Assembly: GCF_041734735.1 (NCBI RefSeq) | Contig: NC_134889.1 | Coordinates: 355,001 to 419,000, forward strand | DNA length: 64,000 bases | Direction: 5' to 3' | Source of the DNA: Babylonia areolata | Taxonomy: Eukaryota > Mollusca > Gastropoda > Neogastropoda > Buccinidae | Shown here: in pieces, positions 1-11,689 of the stretch | How positions within the stretch are numbered: the stretch's first letter is position 1 | How the letters are laid out: each line of letters starts with the position of its first letter | The notes under the pieces: generated by a model | Seen by the model: only the letters and a program-made list of their open reading frames with translations | The model's database searches: none | What the model was told of the DNA's origin: nothing | Program-made: the position numbers and the translations under genes

Positions 1-3000
1 CAGACAATACCTAACAGAGCAACACAATGCAAACAGCATGGACCATGTCATTTTGTCAACAGAGCAACACAGGGCAAGCAGCACTGACCATGTCATTTTG
101 TCAACAGAGCAACACAGGGCAAGCAGCACTGACCATGTCATTTTGTCAACAGAGCAACACAGGGCAAGCAGCACTGACCATGTCATTAATTGTCGACAGA
201 GCAACACAGGGCAAACAACACTGACCATGTCATTAATTGTCAACAGAGCAACACAATGCAAGCAGCACTGACCATGTCATTAATTGTCAACAGAGCAACA
301 CAATGCAAGCAGCACTGACCGTGTCATTAATTGTCAACAGAGCAACACAGGGCAAGCAGCACTGACCATGTCATTAATTGTCAACATCAACAGAGCAACA
401 CAATGCAAGCAACACTGACCATGTCATTAATTGTCAACAGAGCAACACAATGCAAGCAGCACTGACCATGTCATTAATTGTCAACAGAGCAACACAGGGC
501 AAGCAGCACTGACCATGTCATTAATTGTCAACAGAGCAACACAGGGCAAGCAGCACTGACCATGTCATTAATTGTCAACAGAGCAACACAGTGCAAGCAG
601 CACTGACCATGTCATTAATTGTCAACAGAGCAACACAGGGCAAGCAGCACTGACCATGTCATTAATTGTCAACATCAACAGAGCACCACAATGCAAGCAG
701 CTTTGACCATGTCATTAATTGTCAACAGAGCAACACAGGGCAAGCAGCACTGACCATGTCATTAATTGTCAACAGAGCACCACAGGACAAGCAGCACTGA
801 CCATGTCATTAATTGTCAACAGAGCAACACAGGGCAAGCAGCACTGACCATGTCATTAATTGTCAACAGAGCAACACAGGACAAGCAGCACTGACCATGT
901 CATTAATTGTCAACAGAGCAACACAGGGCAAGCAGCACTGACCATGTCATTAATTGTCAACAGAGCAACACAATGTAAGCAGCACTGACCATGTCATTAA
1001 TTGTCAACAGAGCAACACAATGCAAGCAGCACTGACCATGTCATTAATTGTCAACAGAGCAACACAGGGCAAGCAGCACTGACCATGTCATTAATTGTCA
1101 ACATCAACAGAGTAACACAGTGCAAGCAACACTGACCATGTCATTAATTGTCAACAGAGGAACACAATGCAAGCAGCAATGACCATGTCATTAATTGTCA
1201 ACAGAGCAACACAGGGCAAGCAGCACTGACCATGTCATTAATTGTCAACAGAGCAACACAATGTAAGCAGCACTGACCATGTCATTAATTGTCAACATCA
1301 ACAGAGCAACACAATGCAAGCAACACTGACCATGTCATTAATTGTCAACAGAGCAACACAATGCAAGCAGCACTGACCATGTCATTAATTGTCAACAGAG
1401 CAACACAGGGCAAGCAGCACTGACCATGTCATTCTGTCAACAGAGCAACACAGGGCAAACAACACTGACCATGTCATTAATTGTCAACATCAACAGAGTA
1501 ACACAGTGCAAGCAACACTGACCATGTCATTAATTGTCAACAGAGGAACACAGTGCAAGCAGCACTGACCATGTCATTAATTGTCAACAAAGCAACACAG
1601 GGCAAGCAGCACTGACCATGTCATTAATTGTCAACAGAGCAACACAGTGCAAGCAACACTGACCATGTCATTAATTGTCAACAGAGCAACACAGTGCAAG
1701 CAGCACTGACCATGTCATTAATTGTCAACAAAGCAACACAATGCAAGCAACACTGACCATGTCATTAATTGTCAACAGAGCAACACAGGGCAAGCAACAC
1801 TGACCATGTCATTCTGTCAACAGAGCAACACAGGGCAAACAACACTGACCATGTCATTAATTGTCAACAGAGCAACACAATGCAAGCAGCACTGACCATG
1901 TCATTAATTGTCAACAGAGCAGCACAGGGCAAGCAACACTGACCATGTCATTCTGTCAACAGAGCAACACAGGGCAAGCAACACTGACCATGTCATTCTG
2001 TCAACAGAGCAACACAGGGCAAGCAACACTGACCATGTCATTAATTGTCAACAGAGCAACACAATGCAAGCAGCACTGACCATGTCATTCTGTCAACAGA
2101 GCAACACAGGGCAAGCAATATTGACCATGTCATTAATTGTCAACAGAGCAACACAATGCAAGCAGCACTGACCATGTCATTCTGTCAACAGAGCAACACA
2201 ATGCAAGCAGCACTGACCATGTCATTAATTGTCAACAGAGCACCACAGGGCAAGCAGCACTGACCATGTCATTCTGTCAACAGAGCAACACAGGGCAAGC
2301 AGCACTGACCATGTCATTAATTGTCAACAGAGCACCACAGGGCAAGCAGCACTGACCATGTCATTAATTGTCAACAGAGCAACACAGGGCAAGCAGCACT
2401 GACCATGTCATTAATTGTCAACAGAGGAACACAATGCAAGCAGCACTGACCATGTCATTAATTGTCAACAGAGCACCACAGGGCAAGCAGCACTGACCAT
2501 GTCATTAACTGTCAACAGAGCAACACAGGGCAAGCAGCACTGACCATGTCATTAATTGTCAACAGAGGAACACAATGCAAGCAGCACTGACCATGTCATT
2601 CTGTCAACAGAGCAACACAATGCAAGCAGCACTGACCATGTCATAAATTGTCAACAGAGCAACACAATGCAAGCAGCACTGACCATGTCATTAATTGTCA
2701 ACAGAGCACCACAGGACAAGCAGCACTGACCATGTCATTAATTGTCAACAGAGCAACACAATGGAAGCAACACTGACCATGTCATTAATTGTCAACAGAG
2801 CAACACAGGGCAAGCAGCACTGACCATGTCATTAATTGTCAACAGAGCAACACAATGTAAGCAGCACTGACCATGTCATTAATTGTCAACATCAACAGAG
2901 CAACACAATGCAAGCAACACTGACCATGTCATTAATTGTCAACAGAGCAACACAGGGCAAGCAGCACTGACCATGTCATTCTGTCAACAGAGCAACACAG

Positions 3001-5009
3001 GACAAGCAGCAATGAACATGTCATTAATTGTCAACAGAGCAACACAATGCAAGCAGCACTGACCATGTCATAAATTGTCAACAGAGCAACACAGGGCAAG
3101 CAGCACTGACCATGTCATTAATTGTCAACAGAGGAACACAATGCAAGCAGCACTGACCATGTCATTAATTGTCAACAGAGCAACACAGGGCAAGCAGCAC
3201 TGACCATGTCATTAATTGTCAACAGAGCAACACAATGCAAGCAGCACTGACCATGTCATTAATTGTCAACAGAGCAACACAGGGCAAGCAGCACTGACCA
3301 TGTCATTAATTGTCAACAGAGCAACACAATGCAAGCAGCACTGACCATGTCATTAATTGTCAACAGAGCAACACAATGCAAGCAGCACTGACCATGTCAT
3401 TAATTGTCAACAGAGCAACACAATGCAAGCAGCACTGACCATGTCATTAATTGTCAACAGAGCAACACAATGCAAGCAGCACTGACCATGTCATTAATTG
3501 TCAACAGAGCAACACAGTGCAAGCAACACTGACCATGTCATTAATTGTCAACAGAGCAACACAGTGCAAGCAACACTGACCATGTCATTAATTGTCAACA
3601 GAGCAACACAATGCAAGCAACACTGACCATGTCATTAATTGTCAACAGAGCAACACAGGGCAAGCAGCACTGACCATGTCATTATTGTCAACAGAGCAAC
3701 ACAGGGCAAGCAACACTGACCATGTCATTCTGTCAACAGAGCAACACAGGGCAAGCAACACTGACCATGTCATTCTGTCAACAGAGCAACACAGGGCAAG
3801 CAACACTGACCATGTCATTCTGTCAACAGAGCAACACAGGGCAAGCAGCACTGACCATGTCATTAATTGTCAACAGAGCAACACAGGGCAAGCAGCACTG
3901 ACCATGTCATTCTGTCAACAGAGCAACACAGGGCAAGCAGCACTGACCATGTCATTAATTGTCAACAGAGCACCACAGGGCAAGCAGCACTGACCATGTC
4001 ATTCTGTCAACAGAGCAACACAGGGCAAGCAGCACTGACCATGTCATTAATTGTCAACAGAGCACGACAGGGCAAGCAGCACTGACCATGTCATTAATTG
4101 TCAACAGAGCACCACAGGGCAAGCAGCACTGACCATGTCATTCTGTCAACAGAGCACCACAGGGCAAGCAGCACTGACCATGTCATTAATTGTCAACAGA
4201 GCAACACAGGGCAAGCAGCACTGACCATGTCATTAATTGTCAACAGAGGAACACAATGCAAGCAGCACTGACCATGTCATTAATTGTCAACAGAGCACCA
4301 CAGGGCAAGCAGCACTGACCATGTCATTAATTGTCAACAGAGGAACACAATGCAAGCAGCACTGACCATGTCATTAATTGTCAACAGAGCACCACAGGGC
4401 AAGCAGCACTGACCATGTCATTAACTGTCAACAGAGCAACACAGGGCAAGCAACACTGACCATGTCATTAATTGTCAACAGAGCACCACAGGGCAAGCAG
4501 CACTGACCATGTCATTAACTGTCAACAGAGCAACACAGGGCAAGCAACACTGACCATGTCATTAATTGTCAACAGAGGAACACAATGCAAGCAGCACTGA
4601 CCATGTCATTCTGTCAACAGAGCAACACAATGCAAGCAGCACTGACCATGTCATTAATTGTCAACAGAGCACCACAGGACAAGCAGCACTGACCATGTCA
4701 TTAATTGTCAACAGAGCAACACAATGGAAGCAACACTGACCATGTCATTAATTGTCAACAGAGCAACACAGGGCAAGCAGCACTGACCATGTCATTAATT
4801 GTCAACAGAGCAACACAGGGCAAGCAGCACTGACCATGTCATTAATTGTCAACAGAGCAACTCAATGCAAGCAGCACTGACCATGTCATTAATTGTCAAC
4901 AGAGCAACACAATGCAAGCAGCACTGACCGTGTCATTAATTGTCAACAGAGGAACACAATGCAAGCAGCACTGACCATGTCATTAATTGTCAACAGAGCA
5001 ATACAGTGC
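1..5009. repeat. 45/47-bp minisatellite array (left part of window)
   Basis: More than 100 head-to-tail copies of a unit containing AACAGAGCAACACAGGGCAA and CACTGACCATGTCATTAATT. There are two length classes: 47 bp with ATTAATTGTC, and 45 bp with ATTTTGTC or ATTCTGTC. A few units carry a 6-bp insertion (TCAACA doubled). The array enters from the left window edge and ends at the 3' splice site of the exonuclease exon. The 45-bp units are a multiple of three, so runs of them read open in several frames; I do not regard these as genes. Confidence 0.97.
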
Positions 5010-5039
5010 AAGCTGACTACTATCATTTTCTGTCCACAG

Positions 5040-5815
5040 AACTGACCTGCCACATCACGCAGATCGCTGCCCACAGTGGGGAGGAGACCTTCAGCAGGTT
5101 CGTGCTGCCCAAAAAAGCCATCTCTGAAGGGGCTCAGCAGGTCACTGGTATCACGTGTGTCGGTCAACAAATGTATCACCATGGCCAGGAAGTGGTGTCC
5201 CTCAGTATTACTCATGCCCTTGATGACTTTATTACCTTCCTGGGCAAGGAACCGGTGGTGCTGATTGGCCACAACATCAAGAACTTTGACTGCCCCAGAC
5301 TGCTGATTGCTCTGCAGGCCTGCGGTCTGGTTGAAGGATTCAGGAGGATGGTGCATGGCTTTGTGGACACTCTGCCGCTGTTCAGGGAACTGTGTCCACA
5401 GGCAGAGAACCACCGGCAACCCACCCTGTACCGACACTTCCTGGGGCAGGACTACCTGGCGCATGATGCCAGAGAGGACGTGAAGGCCCTGCAGCAAGTG
5501 GTGGACAGGGCCCGCCCCGGGCATGACGCCTTCACTCACCACTCCTTCACCTTGGAGCACATCATTGAATGTCAGTGTTACAAGGCAGCCAGGGACAGAC
5601 TGCGTGCTGCATGGATGGTGCTGGTGAGGGAGGGCAGGATCAGTCAGTACATAGCTGACAAAGCCTCGGACAATGGATTGGGCTGGGAGGAAATCCGACA
5701 CACCTTTCTGACGGATGGGGAGGGTGCTGTGAGGAGGCTGTTGACAGAGAGACTGACCAATGTGCAAAGAATCATTGACAGCATTATACAGAAACTACAG
5801 TCAGGGGGCTGTTGA
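5040..5815 (+). CDS. PML-type DEDDh 3'-5' exonuclease-like protein, last coding exon
   Basis: About 258 codons of an RNase H-fold exonuclease domain, closest in my judgement to the PML C-terminal/TREX-like DEDDh group. The exon begins after a good 3' splice site (polypyrimidine TCATTTTCTGTCCACAG ending at 5039, candidate branch point CTGAC about 25 nt upstream). It enters mid-codon, so the frame open back into the array is not coding. Visible motifs are HITQIAAHSG just after the expected Exo I strand; Exo II GHNIKNFDCPRL with its Asp; HGFVDTLPLFREL, typical of this group; and Exo III AHDAREDVKAL supplying His and Asp. The Exo I acidic pair (DxE) is not in this exon and should lie in an upstream exon outside the window. 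The C-terminal 70 residues are charged and helical-looking. The stop TGA falls in the second copy of a 71-bp repeat, so the present C-terminus (SGGC) is set by a repeat junction. Substrate (DNA or RNA) cannot be told. It could be a pseudogene, but the frame is intact. Confidence 0.8.
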
Positions 5816-6714
5816 CAGAGAGACTGTCCAATGTGCAAAGAATCATTGACAGCATCATCCAGAAACTACAGTCAGGGGGCTGTTGACAGAGAGACTGTCC
5901 AATGTGCAAAGAATCATTGACAGCATCATCCAAAAACTACAGTCAGGGGGCTGTTGACAGAGAGACTGTCCAATGTGCAAAGAATCATTGACAGCATCAT
6001 CCAAAAACTACAGTCAGGAGGCTGTTGACAGAGAGACTGTCCAATGTGCAAAGAATCATTGACAGCATCATCCAGAAACTAGTCAAGGGGGCTGTCGACA
6101 GAGAGACTGTCCAATGTGCAAAGAATCATTGACAGCATCATCCAAAAACTACAGTCAGGGGGCTGTTGACAGAGAGACTGTCCAATGTGCAAAGAATCAT
6201 TGACAGCATCATCCAGAAACTACAGTCAGGGGGCTGTTGACAGAGAGACTGTCCAATGTGCAAAGAATCATTGACAGCATCATCCAGAAACTAGTCAAGG
6301 GGGCTGTTGACAGAGAGACTGTCCAATGTGCAAAGAATCATTGACAGCATCATCCAGAAACTAGTCAAGGGGGCTGTTGACAGAGAGACTGTCCAATGTG
6401 CAAAGAATCATTGACAGCATCATCCAGAAACTACAGTCAGGGGGCTGTTGACAGAGAGACTGTCCAATGTGCAAAGAATCATTGACAGCATCATCCAGAA
6501 ACTACAGTCAGGGGGCTGTTGACAGAGAGACTGTCCAATGTGCAAAGAATCATTGACAGCATCATACAGAAACTACAGTCAGGGGGCTGTTGACAGAGAG
6601 ACTGTCCAATGTGCAAAGAATCATTGACAGCATCATCCAGAAACTAGTCAAGGGGGCTGTTGACAGAGAGACTGTCCAATGTGCAAAGAATCATTGACAG
6701 CATCATACAGAAAT
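5738..6714. repeat. 71-bp tandem array derived from the exonuclease exon 3' end
   Basis: About 14 copies of a 71-bp unit (a few are 69 bp). The first copy is coding (residues LLTERL to QKLQSGG) and the rest lie downstream of the stop. Units contain AATGTGCAAAGAATCATTGA and share a C-to-T-type set of differences from the coding copy (GAGACTGTCC instead of GAGACTGACC). Because 71 is not divisible by three, the second copy is read in a shifted frame and supplies the stop codon at 5813-5815. The rest would be 3' UTR if transcription continues. Confidence 0.95.
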
Positions 6715-6715
6715 A

Positions 6716-7775
6716 TGTTTTTTATCTGTTAATTGTAAAGTGTTTTGCCAGCCCCTATTCATATGGGTTTTTCATCTCTTAATTGTCCAGTGTTTTTACC
6801 AGCCCCTATTTATATGTTTTCACCTGTTAATTGTAAAGTGTTTTGCCAGCCCCTATTCATATGGGTTTTTTATCTCTTAATTGTCCAGTGTTTTTACCAA
6901 CCCCTATTTATATGCTTTCATCTGTTAATTGTAAAGTGTTTAGCGAGCTTCTGTTTATATGGTTCTTATCTGTTAATTGTACAGTGTTTTGCCAGCCCTT
7001 ATTCGTATGGGTTTTTTTTTCATCTGTTAATTGTACAGTGTTTTGCCAGCCCCTATTCATATGGGTTTTTCATCTGTTAATTGTACAGTGTTTTGCCAGC
7101 CCCTATTCATATGGGTTTTTCATCTGTTAATTGTAAAGTGTTTTGCCAGCCCCTATTTATATGGTTTTTCACCTGTTAATTGTACAGTGTTTTGTCAGCC
7201 CTTATTCATATGGGTTTTTCATCTGTTAATTGTACAGTGTTTTGCCAGCCCCCATTCATATGGGTTTTTCATCTGTTAATTGTACAGTGTTTTGTCAGCC
7301 CTTATTCATATGGGTTTTTCATCTGTTAATTGTAAAGTGTTTTGTCAGCCCTTATTTATATGGTTTTTCACCTGTTAATTGTAAAGTGTTTTGTCAGCCC
7401 TTATTTGTATGGTTTTTCACCTGTTAATTGTAAAGTGTTTTGTCAGCCCTTATTCATATGGGTTTTTCATCTGTTAATTGTAAAGTGTTTTGCCAGCCCC
7501 TATTTGTATGGTTTTTCACCTGTTAATTGTAAAGTGTTTTGTCAGCCCTTATTCATATGGGTTTTTCATCTGTTAATTGTAAAGTGTTTTGCCAGCCCCT
7601 ATTTGTATGGTTTTTCACCTGTTAATTGTAAATTGTTTTACCAGCCCTTATTCATATGGGTTTTTCATCTGTTAATTGTAAAGTGTTTTGCCAGCCCCTA
7701 TTTGTATGGTTTTTCATCTGTTAATTGTAAAGTGTTTTACCAGCCCCTATTCATATGGGTTTCTCACCTGTACTC
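6716..7775. repeat. ~49-bp minisatellite with alternating subunits
   Basis: About 21 copies of a unit with CTGTTAATTGTAAAGTGTTT followed by GCCAGCCCCTATTCATATGG. In the central and right part, two subunit types alternate (ATTCATATGGG with CATC, then ATTTGTATGG with CACC), giving a dimeric higher-order period near 99 bp. Confidence 0.95.
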
Positions 7776-7817
7776 TATGGGCAATATGAGTGTGATGGGT
7801 GTTTTCATGTTTTCAAG

Positions 7818-7823
7818 AATAAA
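7818..7823 (+). promoter_or_regulatory. Candidate polyadenylation signal AATAAA
   Basis: This is the first AATAAA after the exonuclease stop codon that lies outside arrays, followed within 40 bp by a T-rich stretch (TTTTGTTTTCTTTCC). If used, the mRNA would carry the 71-bp and 49-bp arrays as 3' UTR. A hexamer alone is weak evidence. Confidence 0.25.
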
Positions 7824-7894
7824 AAACATATACCAGTAAAATTTTGTTTTCTTTCCTCTAATATATGTACGCATGTTTACGCACTATGCGCATA

Positions 7895-8155
7895 CACAAA
7901 TGCACAGCCCATCAAAATATGTCTGGTATGTAATTGGGGCCATGGGACAGCCCATCAAAATACCACTGGAGACATGGCACAGCCCATCAAAATACCACTT
8001 GGATACCACTTGGAACATAGGACAGCCCATCAAAATACCACTTGGATACCACTTGGAACATAGGACAGCCCATCAAAATACCACAGGAACATGGGACAGC
8101 CCATCAAAATACCACAGGAACATGGGACAGCCCATCAAAATACCACCAGACCATC
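7895..8155. repeat. Short minisatellite with CAGCCCATCAAAATACCAC
   Basis: About nine irregular copies of CAGCCCATCAAAATACCAC separated by GGAACATGGGA-type or longer TTGGATACCACTTGGAA linkers. Unit length varies from about 25 to 45 bp. Confidence 0.9.
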
Positions 8156-8345
8156 ATGTGGTAAGCCCATCTGAGATGGGTTTTGGATAGGCCACCCATC
8201 GCTGACATGGGATTTCCCACTGGGTCCCTGTAGGAACCCCGTTGCGAATCTTAATAGGGCCCACCCGTGTTTGCGCAACTGGGACCCATTTGGTTAACTA
8301 TGTAGGACCCATTGGGGACCCATTTGGCTCTGCTGTCTGGGAAAG
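8156..8345. other. Unclassified GGGACCCATTTGG-rich segment
   Basis: Non-coding, with scattered direct and inverted pieces of GGGACCCAT and CCCATCTGAGATGGGT (a palindrome-like stretch at 8166-8182). It looks like the remains of a dispersed repeat, but no family-defining feature is visible. Confidence 0.3.
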
Positions 8346-8770
8346 AGATTCACTGAGCCATTCTTCCTTTGAAATATTTCCATTGATTCTTTTCCTTAGT
8401 GTTATTCAGTGACTGAATGGTATCCCAAAATGTTTTTTTGAATCATCAATACTATTGACAACATTATTTTTCATGTCACTTTTATACATACCGGAATTTT
8501 ATATTTGCAGCTGTTTATACTCAGTCTATCTCTTCATTTAGACCGCCAGTTCTATGTTGTCCGAGTGCACGTCTCATAATTGCTTTACCTTCTCAGCATT
8601 CTTTGTCAAACCATTTTTGTTTTTGACAAAAACATGATACAGTTATTTTCATTTCCACATAGGAAGAAGCATGCACTGAAATTTATGTAAACCTATTGAC
8701 AGCTTCATATATATTGGATTCTACCAGCCTTGTTGCATTACATCACCCATGGGTCTGTCTAGTTCGGTTT
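8346..8770. other. AT-rich unique spacer, no gene seen
   Basis: No open frame with recognisable protein features, no RNA gene and no array. Confidence 0.5.
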
Positions 8771-8776
8771 AAAAAA

Positions 8777-9540
8777 TCATGTTTTTGACAATGTTTTTAT
8801 TTGCAACACACATCTACACCCTTGAAAGTCTAGTTTGGTTTTGAACATATCTAATTTTGAAGGATCCCATACAAACTTTTCTTTTACAACAGGATTGTTC
8901 CTTTTTGGGTTCAACTGATTACATTTTGAGCACCTCAGCTGACAAATGATTGGCATATGCTGAGAGTTGGTCCTCACTTCTACGATCATTTTATGCGCCA
9001 AGTGCGCAATAGTTCATGATGTAACGAAATAGTCTATTGCACTGTGCCTGCACTAGAAATGAATGTAAATGGACTGTTATCATCCCCAAAAGTGTTGCCG
9101 TTGAAAACTAGACATGAAGAAAGTGCTCCTAAGTCTTGGAGTTTTATACCAAAATCATTTTCTACCTGGTCCTCAGATTTCCTTATTTTTTTAAAATCTA
9201 AATACGTCATATTTCCATTGTTCAGAATAACTTTCAGTGGGCAGCCTCATAATAGGTAGCTCATTGGATGTTCTGGCGTTCGGATCTCCGCATACAAATA
9301 ACAGAACGTCCCCATATTCATCAACTGTCTAAAAGGCAGTTTCCAAGCATTTCAATCCCTCAATATTGTCCATTTCAATCCCTCAATATAGTCCGAACAT
9401 GCACAGAAGGGTAATCTGATAGGTGGCAAATATGTACAAAGAAGAAACGTGTCGTCATTGATATCAAAGAGATTCTTCAAGTGCTTTAAGTTTATGTTAT
9501 TGCCATCAAACCCCTTTTGTTGATTGTACTTTTCAATCTT
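8777..9540 (-). mobile_element. Degenerate LINE fragment, endonuclease (EEP) domain
   Basis: Minus-strand conceptual translation in several frames gives pieces typical of a non-LTR retrotransposon apurinic-type endonuclease, in the right order from high to low coordinate. FLLCTYLPP lies near 9440-9470 (the xYIPP strand). FVCGDPNARTSNELP lies near 9260-9310 (the GDxNAR motif). RKSEDQVENDFGIKLQDL lies near 9150-9200. NSQHMPIICQL lies near 8940-8975, a decayed S-D-H-x-P-I end motif. FVWDPSKLDMFKTKL, near 8840-8880, resembles the linker that follows the endonuclease in these elements. Frame breaks and stops show it is dead. Clade not determined. Confidence 0.55.
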
Positions 9541-9845
9541 TTTTAAAATATTTTTTTAATTAACCATAGCTATGGTACCATCAGATTTTCGAACAATATC
9601 GGGTAACTTAATTGTGGTGAAACATACGGCATAGAATCTTAAAATATGTTAGTTTTTGTATCTGAAACAAATATCTCAACAGACAAAATTAAACTTATTT
9701 ATAAAGTTCAATGTCAGTGTCTGGATTTCATGATATAAAACCAGCAATATCATAAGAAAGAAATGGAACACAGTTTGCATTCAGAGAAACAGGGCCTTGA
9801 CCTCTGTCCTATTTATTACATTGTTACCACCAGCCGCTTTTTAGT
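9541..9845. other. AT-rich spacer, nothing recognised
   Basis: Low-complexity A/T stretches such as TTTTTTAAAATATTTTTTTA near 9540; no coding or RNA signal. Confidence 0.4.
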
Positions 9846-9849
9846 CAAA

Positions 9850-10650
9850 ACAAAGGATGTGAACGGATCTCCCACCAGACAAGCCCTGTGAAAATCCTAG
9901 ATTCTTTGAGGTCCTGTGGAACTGGACAGTTGTCAGTGTTAAGAGAGAAGGCCCGTGGTGACACGTCCTTCGTTTGACGAAATGATGAGGATGTTGATGG
10001 AGCTAGCAGAGAGATGGGTGGTTCGTCCGTCAGGATCGACGAGGACCATCTAGTCATCCTGGGGGGGGGTGGGTTGGGCTCTGTGGGTGTGCAGATGACT
10101 GGTCAGGCCAATCCGCGCCCGGAAGGTTCTGACGCAGTGTGGACAGGGGATGGTGGCGGATGTCGGGGACTTGCTGGCACTGCTTTTCCTGACCTGTCTG
10201 CGTTGCTCTGCTGCAGCGATTCTGTTGGCCTCACGGGATTTGGCGCCTTTGTGGACAGCTGAACGCCACTTTGGTCTGTCCATTGCATTCACCATGTGTC
10301 GTGGCTGATGTTGAAGGCCTTCAGAGAAGCTTTCAGAGTGTCTTTGAAGCGCTTCTTTTGGTCTCCATGGGAGCGCTTGCCATGTTGGAGTTCACCATAC
10401 AGAAGTTTCTTGGGGAGCCGGTGGTCTGGCATGCGAACTACATGGCCTGCCCAATGCAGCTGGGCCTGCACCAAGATGGTGTAGATGCTGGGCAAGTTTG
10501 CACAAGTGAGCACCTCTGTGTCAGGGATCTTCTCTTGCCACTTTATGCCGAGAAGTTTTCTGAGGCTGGTGTTGTGGAAGTGGTTCAGTTTTTTGGTGTG
10601 GCGTTTGTAGATCGTCCATGAGGAGGAGTTGCACACCATCGACCTCACTC
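9850..10650 (-). mobile_element. LINE ORF2 C-terminal region with zinc finger
   Basis: Minus-strand translation from about 10640 down gives the conserved post-RT region of a non-LTR retrotransposon: SSSWTIYKRHTKKLNHFHNT, RKLLGIKWQEKIPDTEVL, QAQLHWAGHVVRMPDHRLPK and LLYGELQHGKRSHGDQKKR. A one-frame shift near 10290 leads to RPKWRSAVHKGAKSREANRI and then a C2H2-type finger, CPHCVRTFRARIGLTSHLHT (near 10070-10145), just before the end of the ORF. This post-RT block plus C-terminal finger is common in animal LINEs. The copy is broken by the frameshift. The sequence down to about 9850 is probably the 3' tail. Confidence 0.85.
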
Positions 10651-11060
10651 TCTTGTCCGAGACCGTCTGTATCCAGTGGCAAGACGAGGTCAAGACGACT
10701 GGAGATGGAAACGGATGCAGTGGATGACCAGGATGTCCTATGTGCCTCATCCTGCCCTCAGCACTCCACAGTGCTCTGCTGCAACTGCCTTCCTCTCCGT
10801 TGAACCATGAAGGTTTCTTCCGCAGAGTCCGCCGGATCCAGTCTTCACATGCTTGGGTAGACAAACCCTAAGGCTCACCGAGGGTTTGAGCCCCGTCGGC
10901 TACCCTCACCTAGTTTAGCCAGCCTGTCAAAGCCGTTGCCTGGGGTTGGGCGCTGCCGCATGCTAGCAGCTTCTAGGACCCATAGGTGAGAGCTGGGTGC
11001 CGGTGGGGACCAACAGAGGACGAACCACTCCCGGAAGAGCGTGACAAGCGCCCTCTCTAG
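10651..11060 (-). mobile_element. GC-rich segment interrupting LINE homology, possibly LINE 5' region
   Basis: Lies on the minus strand between an RT fragment (11310-11469) and the post-RT region (below 10650), where about 60 residues of LINE protein would be expected. Instead it holds a different GC-rich sequence with the minus-strand peptide LAKLGEGSRRGSNPR near 10880-10930. In other elements of this kind I associate such sequence with the 5' untranslated or ORF1 start region. A rearranged or internally deleted copy would explain the order. This is inference. Confidence 0.35.
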
Positions 11061-11268
11061 AGGTACTTCCCCTCCCGTGAACCCCCTAACCCCAACAGAG
11101 ATGTAAGGGAGATAACAAAAAGTTTTTCAAAATGACAGCGGTAACCACCAGTTATTTCCCCTATCAGGAAGACCGTGTGAACAGGTTGGAGACAGACGTG
11201 TGAAAAGAATGCACACATAGGCGTGCTGCACACAGACACCTTCACCTTCATCCTACAGTCGCGTTCGC

Positions 11269-11298
11269 CACACACACACACACACACACATACACAGG
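11269..11298. repeat. (CA)n microsatellite
   Basis: About 15 CA dinucleotides with one interruption by T. Confidence 0.95.
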
Positions 11299-11309
11299 AC
11301 ATACTCTAA

Positions 11310-11469
11310 ATGCCCTTCTCCCAACACTGCGGGGGGTAGGCTGTAGCAGGACCTGTTTTGCCCAAGCTGATAGTGAGACCAAAGAGACGGGAGGCTTCAG
11401 AACACTTGTTGACGTTGAACTGAAGGTCAGACTCCTTGTAAGCCATGAGGGCAAATACACTGAGGGCAC
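11310..11469 (-). mobile_element. LINE reverse-transcriptase palm fragment
   Basis: Minus strand encodes ALMAYKESDLQFNVNK then CSEASRLFGLTISLGKT. This matches the segment just after the (Y/F)ADD motif of LINE reverse transcriptases, which typically reads ...ADLQxxLNxFxxASxxFGLTISxxKT. The ADD itself has decayed. Same orientation as the C-terminal LINE fragment at 9850-10650 and probably the same element family. Confidence 0.6.
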
Positions 11470-11689
11470 AATTAAAGTCCGAAATGGCTACCTCCTTTTG
11501 TACTGAATGTGTAGACCTACAAACTTCGTTATGTTCTTAGTTGATTTAGTGTCTTCGTTATAAAACATTCGTACGCAATAAACACGTCGATGATGTAGTT
11601 AGTGTCATTCTGTGTGCTCTGTCCATGATTCTCTTTTTTTCATTGCGAAAAAGCCAAAACAAGTAATAGTAAATTATAGGGTACAATCG

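Noticed and set aside
1-5009. CRISPR-like regular repeats
   Set aside because: Contiguous tandem units without unique spacers, in a eukaryotic intron.
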